A stretch of 64,000 nt of DNA, from contig OZ001190.1 of the NCBI GenBank assembly GCA_963921355.3, positions 1,116,001-1,180,000 of the forward strand. Direction: 5' to 3'. Under the pieces are notes generated by a model. The model did no database searches, had not been told where the DNA came from, and worked only from the letters and a program-made list of their open reading frames with translations. Origin of the DNA: CAWUEZ02 sp963921355. Its GTDB lineage: Bacteria; Pseudomonadota; Alphaproteobacteria; Thalassobaculales; Thalassobaculaceae. Shown in pieces: positions 16,200 through 25,457 of this stretch. Position 1 is the first letter of the stretch; each line of letters begins with the position of its first letter. A program made the position numbers and the translations under genes.

Positions 16200-17173
16200 C
16201 GCTCGATCCCCATCAGGGAGTCGGCAAAACCGCGGGGATCGAACGGCCGAAGGTCCTCGGCGGTCTCTCCTACGCCAACCGCATGAACCGGCAGACCGAC
16301 GCTCTCGGCAAGGGCGACGACGACACCACCTCGGGCCGATCCGTCCAGCTTGGTGACGATCAATCCGGTGACGTCGACCATTTCCTTGAACGCCTTGACC
16401 TGGGCGTGGGCGTTCTGGCCGACGGTGCCGTCTAGAACCAGGACGGTCGCGTGCGGCGCGGTCGGGTCCTGCTTCTTGATGACACGCACGACCTTGGCCA
16501 GCTCATCCATCAGCTGCGACTTGTTCTGCAGTCGGCCGGCGGTGTCGATCGCCAGGATGTCGACCCCGGCGGCCTTGGCTTCGCCCAGTGCGTCGAAAGC
16601 GAGCGCCGCGGCGTCGGACCCGTGTGGTTTCTCGACGACCGGGGAACCGGTGCGCTGACCCCAGGCCCGCAGCTGCTCGATCGCGGCGGCGCGGAACGTG
16701 TCGCCGGCGGCCAGCATCACCGAACGCCCCTGGCGGCGCCACTGGTGGGCGAGCTTGCCGATGGTGGTGGTCTTGCCCGATCCGTTGACGCCGACCATCA
16801 GCACGACGAAGGGCTTGGTGCCGGCCGGCTCCAGGGGATGGGCGACCGGCGTAAGGATCTCGGCGATGTCGGCGGCGAAGGCTTCGCGGACCTCGTCGCC
16901 GGTGACTTCCCGGTCGAACTTCTCGCGGGCCAGGTTGGTGGTCAGACGGGCGGCGGTCTGGACCCCGAGATCGGCGGTGATCAGGAGTTCCTCGAGCTCT
17001 TCCAGGGTGGCGTCGTCCAGCCGGCGCTTGGTGAATAGCCCGGAGATGCCATCCACCAGCCGCCGCGAGGACTTCGACAGGCCGTCGCGCAGCCGGGCGA
17101 ACCAGCCCTTGTGCTCTCCGCCGTCCGGATCGCCCTCTTGGTTGCCGGTGGGGGACTCGTTCAGATCGCTCAT
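16196..17173 (-). CDS. ftsY: Signal recognition particle receptor FtsY
   Basis: FtsY is the membrane-associated GTPase that receives SRP-ribosome complexes and hands them to SecYEG. The 325-residue protein has a short acidic A region, an N domain helix bundle (about 45-110), and the G domain with P-loop GVNGSGKT at 128-135, DTAGR at 210-214 and TKLD at 274-277. The A region is far shorter than in Escherichia coli, as usual for alphaproteobacteria. Its start overlaps the end of mtaB by 4 nt, so the two genes are translationally coupled. Confidence 0.96.
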   Translation of the reverse strand: MSDLNESPTGNQEGDPDGGEHKGWFARLRDGLSKSSRRLVDGISGLFTKRRLDDATLEELEELLITADLGVQTAARLTTNLAREKFDREVTGDEVREAFAADIAEILTPVAHPLEPAGTKPFVVLMVGVNGSGKTTTIGKLAHQWRRQGRSVMLAAGDTFRAAAIEQLRAWGQRTGSPVVEKPHGSDAAALAFDALGEAKAAGVDILAIDTAGRLQNKSQLMDELAKVVRVIKKQDPTAPHATVLVLDGTVGQNAHAQVKAFKEMVDVTGLIVTKLDGSARGGVVVALAESVGLPVHAVGVGETAEDLRPFDPRGFADSLMGIER

Positions 17174-18459
17174 GCCGCCTGTCGGGTCCGGCGCGCGGCG
17201 ATCAGACGCTGGTCGTCGCGGGCAACCACCTCGACATCTACCAGGTCGCCGGGCTCCGCACCGCCACGGATGATGGTCTCGGCAAAGCTCTCGCCTCGGC
17301 CGGTGCCGTCTTTCTCGACCAGCACCCGGTCACGGGCGCCGATCCGGCCGGCCAGCCAGTCGCCCAGCGTGGCGGCACCGACCGCCCGCAGTTCCGCCGC
17401 CCGCGCGCGGCGCACCGGGCCCGGCACCTGCGGCATGCGGGCGGCCGGGGTTCCGGGCCGTGGTGAGTAGGGGAAGATGTGCAGATGCTGAAGCGCGAGA
17501 TCCCGCACCAGGTTGGCCGTGTTGGCGAACATGGCGTCGGTCTCGGTCGGAAATCCGGCGATCACGTCGGCACCGAAGGCGATTTCGGGCCGCAGTACGC
17601 GGGCGCGCTCGACGACCCGGATCACGTCGGCCTGCAGGTGCCGGCGCTTCATGCGCTTGAGGATCATGTCGTCGCCGGCCTGCAGCGACAGATGCAGGTG
17701 CGGCATCAGGCGGGGTTCATCGGCCAGCAGGCGGAAAATGTCCTCGTCGATTTCAACCGGGTCGACCGAGGACAGGCGCAGCCGGTCGAGCTCGGGCACC
17801 AGGGCCAGCAGGCGGCGCATCATCTGGCCGAGCGAGGGTTGTCCCGGCAGGTCGCCGCCGTAGGAGGTGATGTCGACGCCGGTCAGAACCACTTCGCGGT
17901 AGCCGCTCTCGACCAGGGTGCGGACCTGGTCGACGATCACCCCGATCGGCACCGAGCGGCTGTTGCCGCGGCCATAGGGGATGACGCAGAACGTGCAGCG
18001 GTGGTCGCAGCCCTGCTGGACCTGGACGAAGGCCCGGGCCCGCCCGTCGAACTCGGAGACCAGATGAGCGGCGGTTTCCGACACACTCATGATGTCGTTG
18101 ACCAGGATCTTCGGGCCGCCGTCGTCGTCCCAGGTCTCGGCCCGCAGCTTCTCCTCGTTGCCGATCACTCGGTCGACCCCGGGGATCGCCGCGTAGGCCT
18201 GCGGGTCAATCTGGGCGGCGCACCCGGTCACCGCCACGGTGGCGTCGGGGTTCTCGCGGATCAGCCGGCGGATGGTCTGGCGGGCCTGGCGCTCGGCCTC
18301 GGCGGTCACCGCGCAGGTGTTGACCACGATGGTCTGTGTGTCGGACCCGGCGGCGCTCAGGTGCCCGCGGATGACCTCGCTCTCATAGGCGTTCAGCCGG
18401 CAGCCGAAGGTCTCGACCCGGTGAGCGGGGGTGTCCGTGGTGGTCTGACGCGGTGCCAT
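17170..18459 (-). CDS. mtaB: tRNA (N6-threonylcarbamoyladenosine(37)-C2)-methylthiotransferase
   Basis: MtaB is a radical-SAM enzyme that turns t6A37 of ANN-decoding tRNAs into ms2t6A. The 429-residue protein has the N-terminal UPF0004 cluster ligands C20, C49 and C80, the radical SAM motif C151-C155-C158 (CDHRCTFC), and a C-terminal TRAM-like region (about 370-425). GCRLNAYES at the N-terminus distinguishes MtaB from MiaB and RimO. It precedes ftsY, with dapF a little upstream on the same strand; the dapF-mtaB-ftsY order recurs in alphaproteobacteria. Confidence 0.94.
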   Translation of the reverse strand: MAPRQTTTDTPAHRVETFGCRLNAYESEVIRGHLSAAGSDTQTIVVNTCAVTAEAERQARQTIRRLIRENPDATVAVTGCAAQIDPQAYAAIPGVDRVIGNEEKLRAETWDDDGGPKILVNDIMSVSETAAHLVSEFDGRARAFVQVQQGCDHRCTFCVIPYGRGNSRSVPIGVIVDQVRTLVESGYREVVLTGVDITSYGGDLPGQPSLGQMMRRLLALVPELDRLRLSSVDPVEIDEDIFRLLADEPRLMPHLHLSLQAGDDMILKRMKRRHLQADVIRVVERARVLRPEIAFGADVIAGFPTETDAMFANTANLVRDLALQHLHIFPYSPRPGTPAARMPQVPGPVRRARAAELRAVGAATLGDWLAGRIGARDRVLVEKDGTGRGESFAETIIRGGAEPGDLVDVEVVARDDQRLIAARRTRQAA

Positions 18460-18533
18460 GGCCGGTAGATGCCCGCGCTGGCGTCGGAATGCAAGGGTTT
18501 GGGGTCACGCGGCGGGTGCGAGCGGAAGCCCCG

Positions 18534-19079
18534 CTAGCCGCGCAGCGTGATCTCCGCCAGGCGGGCGATCTGCTCCGGTGCCCGGTCTCCCGCCGGGATC
18601 TGAAACAGCTCCAGGGTCGACAGGCGGGCGCGGATCTCGATCTCCTGGGCGTTCAGATCATCGGTCAGCGCCTTGGCGATCTTGGCCTCGCCGAACCGGC
18701 CGAGCGATACGTGGGGCGTATACGGCAGATCCAGGCGCAGCTCGTCGGCGAAAGGTCCGGAATAGAGCCGGTCGTGCAGGCGGATCAGCGCCGAATTGCC
18801 TTCATCCGGCACCAGGTAGACATAGGTTTCCTTGGACAGCGGATCGAACACCGGTGTCGTCGCCCGAAACGCCAGGTCGACCGGTGCCGTGCTGCCGGCG
18901 ACGGTGGCCAGGTGGCTGGTGGCCGTGGAGACATCGCTGGCGTCGGTCGGAAACACCAGGGTGATATGCGCGCCGAGCTCGGGATCGAGGACGGCGCCCC
19001 GGTGGCGGTCGCGCAGGGCGCTGATCCAGGCCCGGTCGGTGGCGGAGAACTCGGGTCGGCCCAGGACGACGAGGGTCAT
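18534..19079 (-). CDS. 2H phosphoesterase / 2'-5' RNA ligase family protein
   Basis: Two HxT/S motifs define the 2H fold: H38-T40 in GAHITLVF and H123-S125 in YTPHVSLGRF, separated by about 85 residues as in LigT-like proteins. The protein has 181 residues and no signal peptide. Members act on 2',3'-cyclic or 2'-5' phosphodiester bonds in RNA, but the substrate of this branch is not known. The gene lies 24 nt after dapF and 74 nt before mtaB, so it probably belongs to that minus-strand transcript. Confidence 0.8.
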   Translation of the reverse strand: MTLVVLGRPEFSATDRAWISALRDRHRGAVLDPELGAHITLVFPTDASDVSTATSHLATVAGSTAPVDLAFRATTPVFDPLSKETYVYLVPDEGNSALIRLHDRLYSGPFADELRLDLPYTPHVSLGRFGEAKIAKALTDDLNAQEIEIRARLSTLELFQIPAGDRAPEQIARLAEITLRG

Positions 19080-19103
19080 TGGTCTGGGGTCATCGGACTG
19101 CGG

Positions 19104-19976
19104 TCACGGTGCCAGGAGGCTGGAGTCCAGCGTTCCCGCAAAACTGGTCGCCACCGGCCCCGTCATGTCGACCCCGCCGTCGGTGCGCCAGACGATGTCG
19201 AGGGTGCCGCCGTCCAATACCACCGCGGCGTGGCGATCGGTCAGGACACCACGCCGGACTGCCGCGACCACGGTGGCGCACGCCCCGGAGCCGCAGGCCT
19301 GGGTGATGCCGGCACCCCGCTCCCACACCCGCATCCGCAGCCGTCCGTCCGCCAGCGGCGTGACGAACTCGACGTTGGTGCGTTCCGGAAACAGGGGGTC
19401 GACCTCGATCGGTGGGCCGAGGGCCGCGATGTCGAGGGCGTCGGCATCCTCGACGAAGAACACCGCATGGGGGTTGCCGATGTTGACCAGGGTGGCGGGG
19501 CCCAAGGTCACGCCGCGGCTAGCCTCCTGGGCGATGGCGGCGGGCACGCTCACAGTCAGGGTGTCGCTGGCCGCGGCGATCGGAATGCGGTCCCAGTCGG
19601 TCACGGCCGGCCCCATGTCGCAGGTCACCCGACCGTCGGCCTCGCGCCGGCAGCTCAGGCGGCCGGCAACCGTTTCGAGGGCGATATGGTCGTCGCCGGC
19701 CTCAGCCATCAAGAGGGACGCGACGCAGCGGGTGCCGTTGCCGCAGGCCTGGGCCTCCGACCCGTCGGGATTGTGGATCGCCATATAGGCGGTGCCGCCG
19801 TTGCGGGGCGGCAGAATCGTCAGAAACTGGTCGTAGCCGATGCCGCGCCGACGGTCGCCGATCGCGCGGTACTGCGCGGGCGTGAGCGTGAGCGTGGCGT
19901 CCCGGTCCCGACCGTCGACGACGACGAAGTCGTTTCCGAGACCGTGCATCTTCAGGAACGGCAAAGACGTGGTCAT
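19104..19976 (-). CDS. dapF: Diaminopimelate epimerase
   Basis: DapF interconverts LL- and meso-diaminopimelate for lysine and peptidoglycan synthesis. The 290-residue protein shows both catalytic cysteines: C78 in ACGNGTRCVA and C228 in ACGSGACATV. The N-terminal FLKMHGLGNDFVVVD is the family signature. ATG 19976 is divergent from the dehydrogenase pseudogene at 20064. It heads a probable dapF - 2H phosphoesterase - mtaB - ftsY transcript. Confidence 0.96.
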   Translation of the reverse strand: MTTSLPFLKMHGLGNDFVVVDGRDRDATLTLTPAQYRAIGDRRRGIGYDQFLTILPPRNGGTAYMAIHNPDGSEAQACGNGTRCVASLLMAEAGDDHIALETVAGRLSCRREADGRVTCDMGPAVTDWDRIPIAAASDTLTVSVPAAIAQEASRGVTLGPATLVNIGNPHAVFFVEDADALDIAALGPPIEVDPLFPERTNVEFVTPLADGRLRMRVWERGAGITQACGSGACATVVAAVRRGVLTDRHAAVVLDGGTLDIVWRTDGGVDMTGPVATSFAGTLDSSLLAP

Positions 19977-20063
19977 GACGGGTCATATAGAGACGGTGTA
20001 GGCTCCGCCGCAAGCTCAAGCTCAGGCGCAAGCCGCACCGCAGGACGACGATCAGGGGACAGC

Positions 20064-21013
20064 ATGACCATCACCATCGGACACGACCGCCTCACCGATC
20101 TGGTGACCGAGATGATGCAGGGGGCCGGCAGCGCGCCGCCGGAAGCCCGGGCGGTCGCCGAAAACCTGGTCGAGGCCAACCTCATGGGCCATGACAGCCA
20201 CGGCGTCGGCCTGGCGCCCCGCTACATCCGCAATGCGCAGGCCGGCACGATGTCGCCGGGGGCGCGACCGTCGGTCGTCACCGACAACGGCGCCTATCTG
20301 CTTCTGGACGGCAACATGGGCTACGGCCAGACGGTCTGCCGCGAAGCCATGGAGTTGGCGATCGGTCGGGCCCGGCAATCCGGCGTCTGCATCATGGGGC
20401 TGCGGCGCACCCACCATATGGGCCGGATCGGCGCCTGGGGGGAAATGGCGGCGCAGGCCGGCCTGGTCTCCATCCATTACGTCAACACCACCGGGCATCG
20501 GCCCTATGTCTCGCCCTGGGGCGGCTACGAGGCGAAGTACTCGACCAATCCGTATTGCACGGCAATCCCGGCGACCGACGACACGCCGATGATCGTGCTC
20601 GACATGGCGACCTCCCGGGTCGCCCACGGTAAGGTCCGGGTCGCCTACTACGGCGGCAAACAGACGCCGCCGGACGCGCTGATCGGACCGGACGGCCGGC
20701 CGACCGAGGACCCGAGCGTGATCTTCGAGGAGCCCTATGGGGCGATGCTGTCCTTCGGCCAGCACAAGGGCTACGGGCTGGCGATGATCTGCGAAATCCT
20801 CGCGGCCGGCCTGACTGCCGGTGGGACGGCGCGGCCGGAGAACATGGATCAGGACACGATCTGCAACAACATGCTCTCGATCGTCCTCGATCCGGCCGGG
20901 TTCGGTGCCGACATCCCGTTCCGATCGACGACAAGACCTGGTCGGAGATGACGGAAGCCGGGACCGCGGTCGGGATGGCAGCAGCGGCGTTCGCCGAGCC
21001 GACTGCGAGTTAG
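20064..21013 (+). pseudogene. Malate/L-lactate dehydrogenase (LDH2/YlbC family), deleted and frameshifted near the C-terminus
   Basis: ATG 20064 (after CAGGGGAC) opens an LDH2-family NAD(P)-dependent reductase: HDSHGVGLAPRYI near residue 47, LRRTHHMGRIGAWGE, DMATSRVAHGKVRVA and FGQHKGYGLAM all match. The frame reaches FGADIPF and then diverges to RSTTRPGRR and stop at 20951, giving 295 residues against about 340-360 for the family. The expected C-terminus IDDKTWSEMTEAG is encoded directly afterwards in another frame from 20924 to TAG 21011-21013. So roughly 40-50 codons of C-terminal sequence have been lost along with the frame. The NAD-binding and catalytic core looks intact, so residual function cannot be excluded. 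Confidence 0.8.
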
Positions 21014-21026
21014 CGTCGGTTGCGGA

Positions 21027-22103
21027 CTAGAGGCGGTGGCCTTCGTCCGCGTCGAACAGGTGCAACTCGCCCGAAGCCGCGTGGAAGGCGGCCCGGCTGC
21101 CGGTCGCAAGATGGTGGTGACCGGAGAGCCGCACGGTCATCAGGCCGCTGTCGACTGTCGAGGAATGGCCGTGAATGAGGGTGTCCGCGCCCAAATGCTC
21201 GACCAGGTCGACCTCGATCGACAGGGTGCCGTCGGCATCGGACGTCGGAAGCATGTGTTCGGGGCGCAGACCGAGGGTGACCGGCCGGCCGGGCGCGGCG
21301 CCACCGTTGGTGAGCGGCAGGGTGGTGCCGTCGGACAGTTTAACCGTGTGGCCGTCGTCGCCGACCTGGGCCGACAGGAAGTTCATGGCTGGTGAGCCGA
21401 TGAACCCGGCGACGAAGGTGGAGGCCGGCTTCTCGTAGACCTCGATCGGGGTGCCGATCTGCTCGGCCACACCGGCGTTCATGACGACCAGCCGGTTGGC
21501 CATGGTCATCGCCTCGACCTGGTCGTGGGTGACATAGATGCTGGTCGTGCCGAGCGACTGCTGCAGCTTCTTGATCTCGACCCGCATCTGGACCCGCAGC
21601 TTGGCGTCCAGGTTCGACAGCGGTTCATCGAACAGGAACACCGCGGGCTCGCGGACGATCGCCCGGCCCATCGCGACCCGCTGACGCTGGCCGCCCGAAA
21701 GCTGGCGCGGCCGGCGGTCGAGCATGGCGTCCAGCTGCAGGATGCGCGCCGCCTCGTTCACCCGACGTTCGATCTCGGCGCGGTCGAAACCCCGGTTTTT
21801 CAGGCCGTAGGCCATGTTGTCGCGGACCGACATGTGCGGGTACAGCGCGTAGTTCTGGAACACCATGGCAATGTCGCGGTCCGCCGGTTCCAGGTCGTTG
21901 ACAACCCGATCGCCGATCCGGATCGCCCCACCGGTCACGGTTTCCAGCCCGGCGACCATGCGCAGCAGCGTGGACTTGCCGCAGCCTGAGGGGCCGACGA
22001 GAACCACGAACTCGCCATCCGCGATGTCGATATCGATGCCGTGAATGGCTTTGAATCCATTCGGATAGGTCTTTTCGACCGATTCCAGAGCGACGCGGCC
22101 CAT
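21027..22103 (-). CDS. ugpC: sn-Glycerol-3-phosphate ABC importer ATP-binding subunit
   Basis: The 358-residue ABC ATPase has Walker A GPSGCGKST (37-45), signature LSGGQ (135-139), Walker B ending DE (159-160), and the C-terminal TOBE/regulatory domain (about 240-358) typical of MalK/UgpC. It energises uptake of glycerol-3-phosphate or glycerophosphodiesters with UgpA, UgpE and UgpB encoded upstream. ATG 22103 is preceded by GGAGAAA and lies 2 nt after the ugpE stop. A much longer in-frame extension upstream is antisense-like sequence within ugpE and was not used. Confidence 0.92.
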   Translation of the reverse strand: MGRVALESVEKTYPNGFKAIHGIDIDIADGEFVVLVGPSGCGKSTLLRMVAGLETVTGGAIRIGDRVVNDLEPADRDIAMVFQNYALYPHMSVRDNMAYGLKNRGFDRAEIERRVNEAARILQLDAMLDRRPRQLSGGQRQRVAMGRAIVREPAVFLFDEPLSNLDAKLRVQMRVEIKKLQQSLGTTSIYVTHDQVEAMTMANRLVVMNAGVAEQIGTPIEVYEKPASTFVAGFIGSPAMNFLSAQVGDDGHTVKLSDGTTLPLTNGGAAPGRPVTLGLRPEHMLPTSDADGTLSIEVDLVEHLGADTLIHGHSSTVDSGLMTVRLSGHHHLATGSRAAFHAASGELHLFDADEGHRL

Positions 22104-22105
22104 GA

Positions 22106-22948
22106 CTATTTCTCCGTCTCGACGAGGCCCTTCACGAACCATCGCTGAAAGATCACGACGACCAGCACCGGCGGCAACAGGGCCAGAACGGCCAAGGCCA
22201 GTGCCTCGTTGTAGCGCGGGACGTTGGCGCCCTCGAGCTCGTTGAGGATCTGGCGGATCCCCATGACGACCGTGTAGTAGCCTTCTTCGGTGGTCATCAG
22301 GATGGGCCACAGGTACTGGTTCCAGCCGACCACGAACATGATGATGAAGATCGCCGCGACCATGGTGGTCGACAGCGGCCACAGAATGTCCACGAAGAAC
22401 CGGAACGGTCCGGCATTGTCGATCCAGGCCGACTCCAGCAGTTCGTCGGGCACGGACTTGTAGAACTGTCGGAAGAAGAAGGTCGCGGTCGCCGACGCGA
22501 TCAGCGGCAGAATCAGCCCAGTGTAGCTGTTCAGCATGCCGAGCTGGCTGACCACCTCGTAGGACGGGATGATCCGAACTTCCAGCGGCAGCAGCAGCGA
22601 CGAGAAGATGATCCAGAAAATCAGCGGACCGGCCGGGAACCGGAAATAGACGATCGCGTAGGCCGCGATGGTCGAGATCAGGATTTTGCCGATCGAGAAT
22701 CCGAGGCCGAGGATCATCGAGTTCTGCAGCATCAGCAAAGCGTTGACCTCTCCGGTATAGCCCGAGCCTTCGAACAGGACGGTCGAATAGGTCTCCCAGA
22801 AATAGTCGCCGAACCAGAACTGCAGGCCGTCGTTCAACAGAATCTCGGGCCGATGGGTCGAAGAGACGAAGGTGATCCATACCGGGATCAGAAGAAACAG
22901 GACCCCGGCCAGGAGTACCAGATGGTCGATGATCTGAGTGCGCTTCAT
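22106..22948 (-). CDS. ugpE: sn-Glycerol-3-phosphate ABC importer permease UgpE
   Basis: The 280-residue inner-membrane protein has six predicted membrane segments, starting IDHLVLLAGVLFLLIPVW. It has the EAA-type cytoplasmic loop ESAWIDNAGPFRFFVDILWP, the contact site for UgpC. Family and position (second permease, before the ATPase) fit UgpE of carbohydrate uptake transporter family 1. It starts 10 nt after the ugpA stop. Confidence 0.9.
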   Translation of the reverse strand: MKRTQIIDHLVLLAGVLFLLIPVWITFVSSTHRPEILLNDGLQFWFGDYFWETYSTVLFEGSGYTGEVNALLMLQNSMILGLGFSIGKILISTIAAYAIVYFRFPAGPLIFWIIFSSLLLPLEVRIIPSYEVVSQLGMLNSYTGLILPLIASATATFFFRQFYKSVPDELLESAWIDNAGPFRFFVDILWPLSTTMVAAIFIIMFVVGWNQYLWPILMTTEEGYYTVVMGIRQILNELEGANVPRYNEALALAVLALLPPVLVVVIFQRWFVKGLVETEK

Positions 22949-22958
22949 CCCCCGGCTC

Positions 22959-23837
22959 CTAGTAATGGATTTTTCGTTCGATGAAGCGGAACTGGAACAC
23001 TGTCAGCCCCAGCACGAAGATCATCAGGATCACCGACTGCGCGGACGATCCGCCGAGGTCGGCGCCCAGGAACCCGTCCTGATAGACCTTGTAGACCAGG
23101 GTGCTGGTCCCGCCGGCCGGCGAGCCGCGGGTCATAGTGTCGATGACGCCGAAAGTTTCGAAGAACGCGTAGGTGATGTTGACCACCAGGACAAAGAAAC
23201 CGGTCGGTGCCAGCAGCGGGAAGGTGATCGTCCAGAACCGCCGGAATCCCGACCGGCAGTCGATCCGCGCCGCTTCGCGCACATAGTTCGGAATGCTCTG
23301 GAGGCCTGCGAGGAAATAGATGAAGTTGACGCTGACCTGCTTCCAGACGGAGACCAGGACCACGGTGAACGCGGCGTCGAACACCTTAACCTGCGGGTTG
23401 AACTCCCAGCCCGCGCCGATCATCAGGTTGTAGAGCGGGCCGATATTCCGGGTGAACAGGAAGGTGCCGATGATGCCGGCGACGGCGGGGGCGATGGCGT
23501 ACACCCAGGTCAGCAGGACCTTGTAGGCGCTGGCCCCTTTGATGACGGCGTCGGCCTTGACCGCGAGCAGCATGGCGATCGCCATCGAGAAGAAGGTCAC
23601 CAGGGTCGAGAAGACCAGGGTGAAGACGACCGACACCACGTACTGGCGGTCGGTGACGACGGCGACGTAATTCTCGAACCAGACGAACTCGCTGCTGAGC
23701 CCGAACGGATCCTCGAGCACGAAGGACTGGTAGATCGCCTGAGCCGCCGGCCAGACGAAGAAAATCCCAATGATGACGATCTGCGGGAGCACCAGCAGAT
23801 AGGGTAGGTACGGATGCTGAAACTGCTGGCGCTTCAT
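22959..23837 (-). CDS. ugpA: sn-Glycerol-3-phosphate ABC importer permease UgpA
   Basis: The 292-residue permease starts with the short cytoplasmic segment and first membrane helix typical of UgpA (PYLLVLPQIVIIGIFFVWPA). The EAA loop EAARIDCRSGFRRFWTITFP (about residue 190) docks the ATPase. It lies 78 nt after ugpB and 10 nt before ugpE in the order ugpB-ugpA-ugpE-ugpC. That is the canonical gene order, so the substrate assignment comes from the whole cluster rather than from this subunit. Confidence 0.9.
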   Translation of the reverse strand: MKRQQFQHPYLPYLLVLPQIVIIGIFFVWPAAQAIYQSFVLEDPFGLSSEFVWFENYVAVVTDRQYVVSVVFTLVFSTLVTFFSMAIAMLLAVKADAVIKGASAYKVLLTWVYAIAPAVAGIIGTFLFTRNIGPLYNLMIGAGWEFNPQVKVFDAAFTVVLVSVWKQVSVNFIYFLAGLQSIPNYVREAARIDCRSGFRRFWTITFPLLAPTGFFVLVVNITYAFFETFGVIDTMTRGSPAGGTSTLVYKVYQDGFLGADLGGSSAQSVILMIFVLGLTVFQFRFIERKIHY

Positions 23838-23915
23838 CGCGGGCTCTGAGAATGCAGAAACACGAAGCGGGCGGACGGAAGAGCCTGGTCTTCCGTCCGC
23901 CCACGGTGTGGTGCG

Positions 23916-25220
23916 TCAGTTGACGGTGCGTGCGAAACGCTGCAGCAGCTTATTGCTGTCTTCTTCGATCGCCTTGAACGCGTCCTCGACGCTGGAGGCA
24001 CCCGAGAAGATCTTGTCGTACTCGCGCTGCATCACCTCGCGGATCTGCACGTAGTAGCCGAGGCGATAGCCCTTGGTGTTGTCGCCGCCCGGCTGCGAGA
24101 GCTGGATGATGCCGACCTCGGCGTCCGGGTTGTCGTTGTAGTAGCCCTTGCTCTTCGCCCGGTCATAGGAGGCCGAGGTGATCGGCACATAGCCGGTCTC
24201 GCGGTGCCAGAAGAAATTGGTCTCCGGCTTGGAGAGGAACTGGAAGAACTGGGCGGTCGCCGTGTATTCGGCATCGGTCTTGCCGGAGAAGGCGAACAGC
24301 GCAGCACCGCCGATGAAGGTGTTGTATTCGCGGCCGGCGATCTTGTCCCAGTACGGCAGATGGGTGGTGCCGAACTTGAACTTGGCGCTCTTCTTTAGGC
24401 CGCCGAAGGACGCGGACGAGCCGAGCCACATGGCCACTTCCTCGTCGACGAACGGCTTCTGGTTGTCGGCCCATTTGGTGCCGAAATAGCCGTAGTAGCC
24501 GGCGTCCAGCCACTCCTTCACGTTGGTGAAGTGGTAGCGCATGTGCTCGTTGTTGTAGTTGATGCTCGTGGCGACACCGTCGAACCCGTTATCGGCATCG
24601 GAGAGCGGGATGTTGTGCCGGCTGTGGAAGTTCTCGGAGAAGATCCACGGCGTGTGGCTCTGGGCGAGCGCGATGTAGCCGGCCGCCTTCAGCTTCGGCG
24701 CGCTGGCTTCGAACTCTTCCCAGGTTTTCGGCGGGGTGACGCCGGCTTTCTCGAGCGCGGCCTTGTTGTAATACAGCACCGGCGTCGAGGAGTTGAACGG
24801 CATGCCGATCATGTCGCCGGACGAGTCGGCATAAAAGTTACGGATGCCTTCGATGTAGTCGTCACCGTTGAAGTTCACGCCGTATTTCGACAGCAGGTCG
24901 GCGACCGGATAGATCGCGCCCTTGGCGTTGATGATGGTGGCAGCACCGGCGTCGAAGATCTGGATGATGTTCGGCGCGTTGCCGGCGCGGAAGGCCGCGA
25001 TGCCGGCCGTCATGGTCTCTTCGTAGCCGCCCTTGTAGACCGGCGTCAGAACCACATCGCTCTGGGACGCGTTGAAGTCCTTGGCGATGGCGTTCACGGT
25101 TTCGCCCAGGGCGCCGCCCATGGCGTGCCACCAGGTGATCTCGGTCGCAGCTTGGGCGCTCGCCGTTGACATGGCAAAAGCGGCGGCCGCTGCGACGGCA
25201 ACCTTACGAAATTCGAACAT
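23916..25220 (-). CDS. ugpB: sn-Glycerol-3-phosphate ABC importer periplasmic binding protein
   Basis: The 434-residue protein begins with a signal peptide (MFEFRKVAVAAAAAFAMSTA, cleavage after ASAQA near residue 24). It has the family 1 solute-binding fold seen as ITWWHAMGG, IIQIFDAG, and IGMPFNSSTPVLYYNK. WWHAMGG and the PFNSSTPVLYYN stretch match UgpB proteins that bind glycerol-3-phosphate and glycerophosphocholine. GGGAGGGA precedes ATG 25220. It is the first gene of the operon, so its leader should carry the promoter. Confidence 0.92.
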   Translation of the reverse strand: MFEFRKVAVAAAAAFAMSTASAQAATEITWWHAMGGALGETVNAIAKDFNASQSDVVLTPVYKGGYEETMTAGIAAFRAGNAPNIIQIFDAGAATIINAKGAIYPVADLLSKYGVNFNGDDYIEGIRNFYADSSGDMIGMPFNSSTPVLYYNKAALEKAGVTPPKTWEEFEASAPKLKAAGYIALAQSHTPWIFSENFHSRHNIPLSDADNGFDGVATSINYNNEHMRYHFTNVKEWLDAGYYGYFGTKWADNQKPFVDEEVAMWLGSSASFGGLKKSAKFKFGTTHLPYWDKIAGREYNTFIGGAALFAFSGKTDAEYTATAQFFQFLSKPETNFFWHRETGYVPITSASYDRAKSKGYYNDNPDAEVGIIQLSQPGGDNTKGYRLGYYVQIREVMQREYDKIFSGASSVEDAFKAIEEDSNKLLQRFARTVN

Positions 25221-25457
25221 TCAGGATCCCTCCCTGCGAGGTTCAGTTTTAATGGCCGAGAACGTAGTTAGTGGTGTTTTCGCGGCCACGACATTTTTAT
25301 TGCGTACTTTTGACGACGCTGGAGAAATGTTACAACCCTGCAGCTTATAGGGTTAACCGGGCCACGGACCTGGGATTGACCGTCGTCGCAAGAACCGGAT
25401 GGAAGCCCTTGCGTCCCGTCGTCAAGTTGGGCTGAGTTTGATCACAGGAGATCGACG
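25221..25457. promoter_or_regulatory. Divergent ugpB/ada control region
   Basis: The 237-bp gap has an AT-rich core at about 25265-25350 (GTGTTTTCGC, CATTTTTATTGCG, GAAATGTTAC, CTTATAGGGTTAACC). It must drive the ugp operon leftward and ada rightward. ugp genes are often PhoB-controlled, but I could not fit a Pho box of two 7-bp repeats with confidence, nor an Ada box (A-box/B-box). Confidence 0.45.

Noticed and set aside
18453..20063. Very long open frame running into the LDH2-family gene from upstream
   Set aside because: It is antisense to the 2H phosphoesterase and dapF genes and is arginine/glycine rich, a usual high-GC artefact; the true start at 20064 has its own ribosome-binding site.
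22104..22880. Upstream in-frame extension of ugpC giving a 617-residue protein
   Set aside because: The added part reads through ugpE in another frame and shows no family similarity, while ATG 22103 has a good ribosome-binding site.
25221..25457. Pho box upstream of ugpB
   Set aside because: TGTAACA-like and ATGTCG-like pieces are present but not at the 11-bp spacing of PhoB direct repeats.
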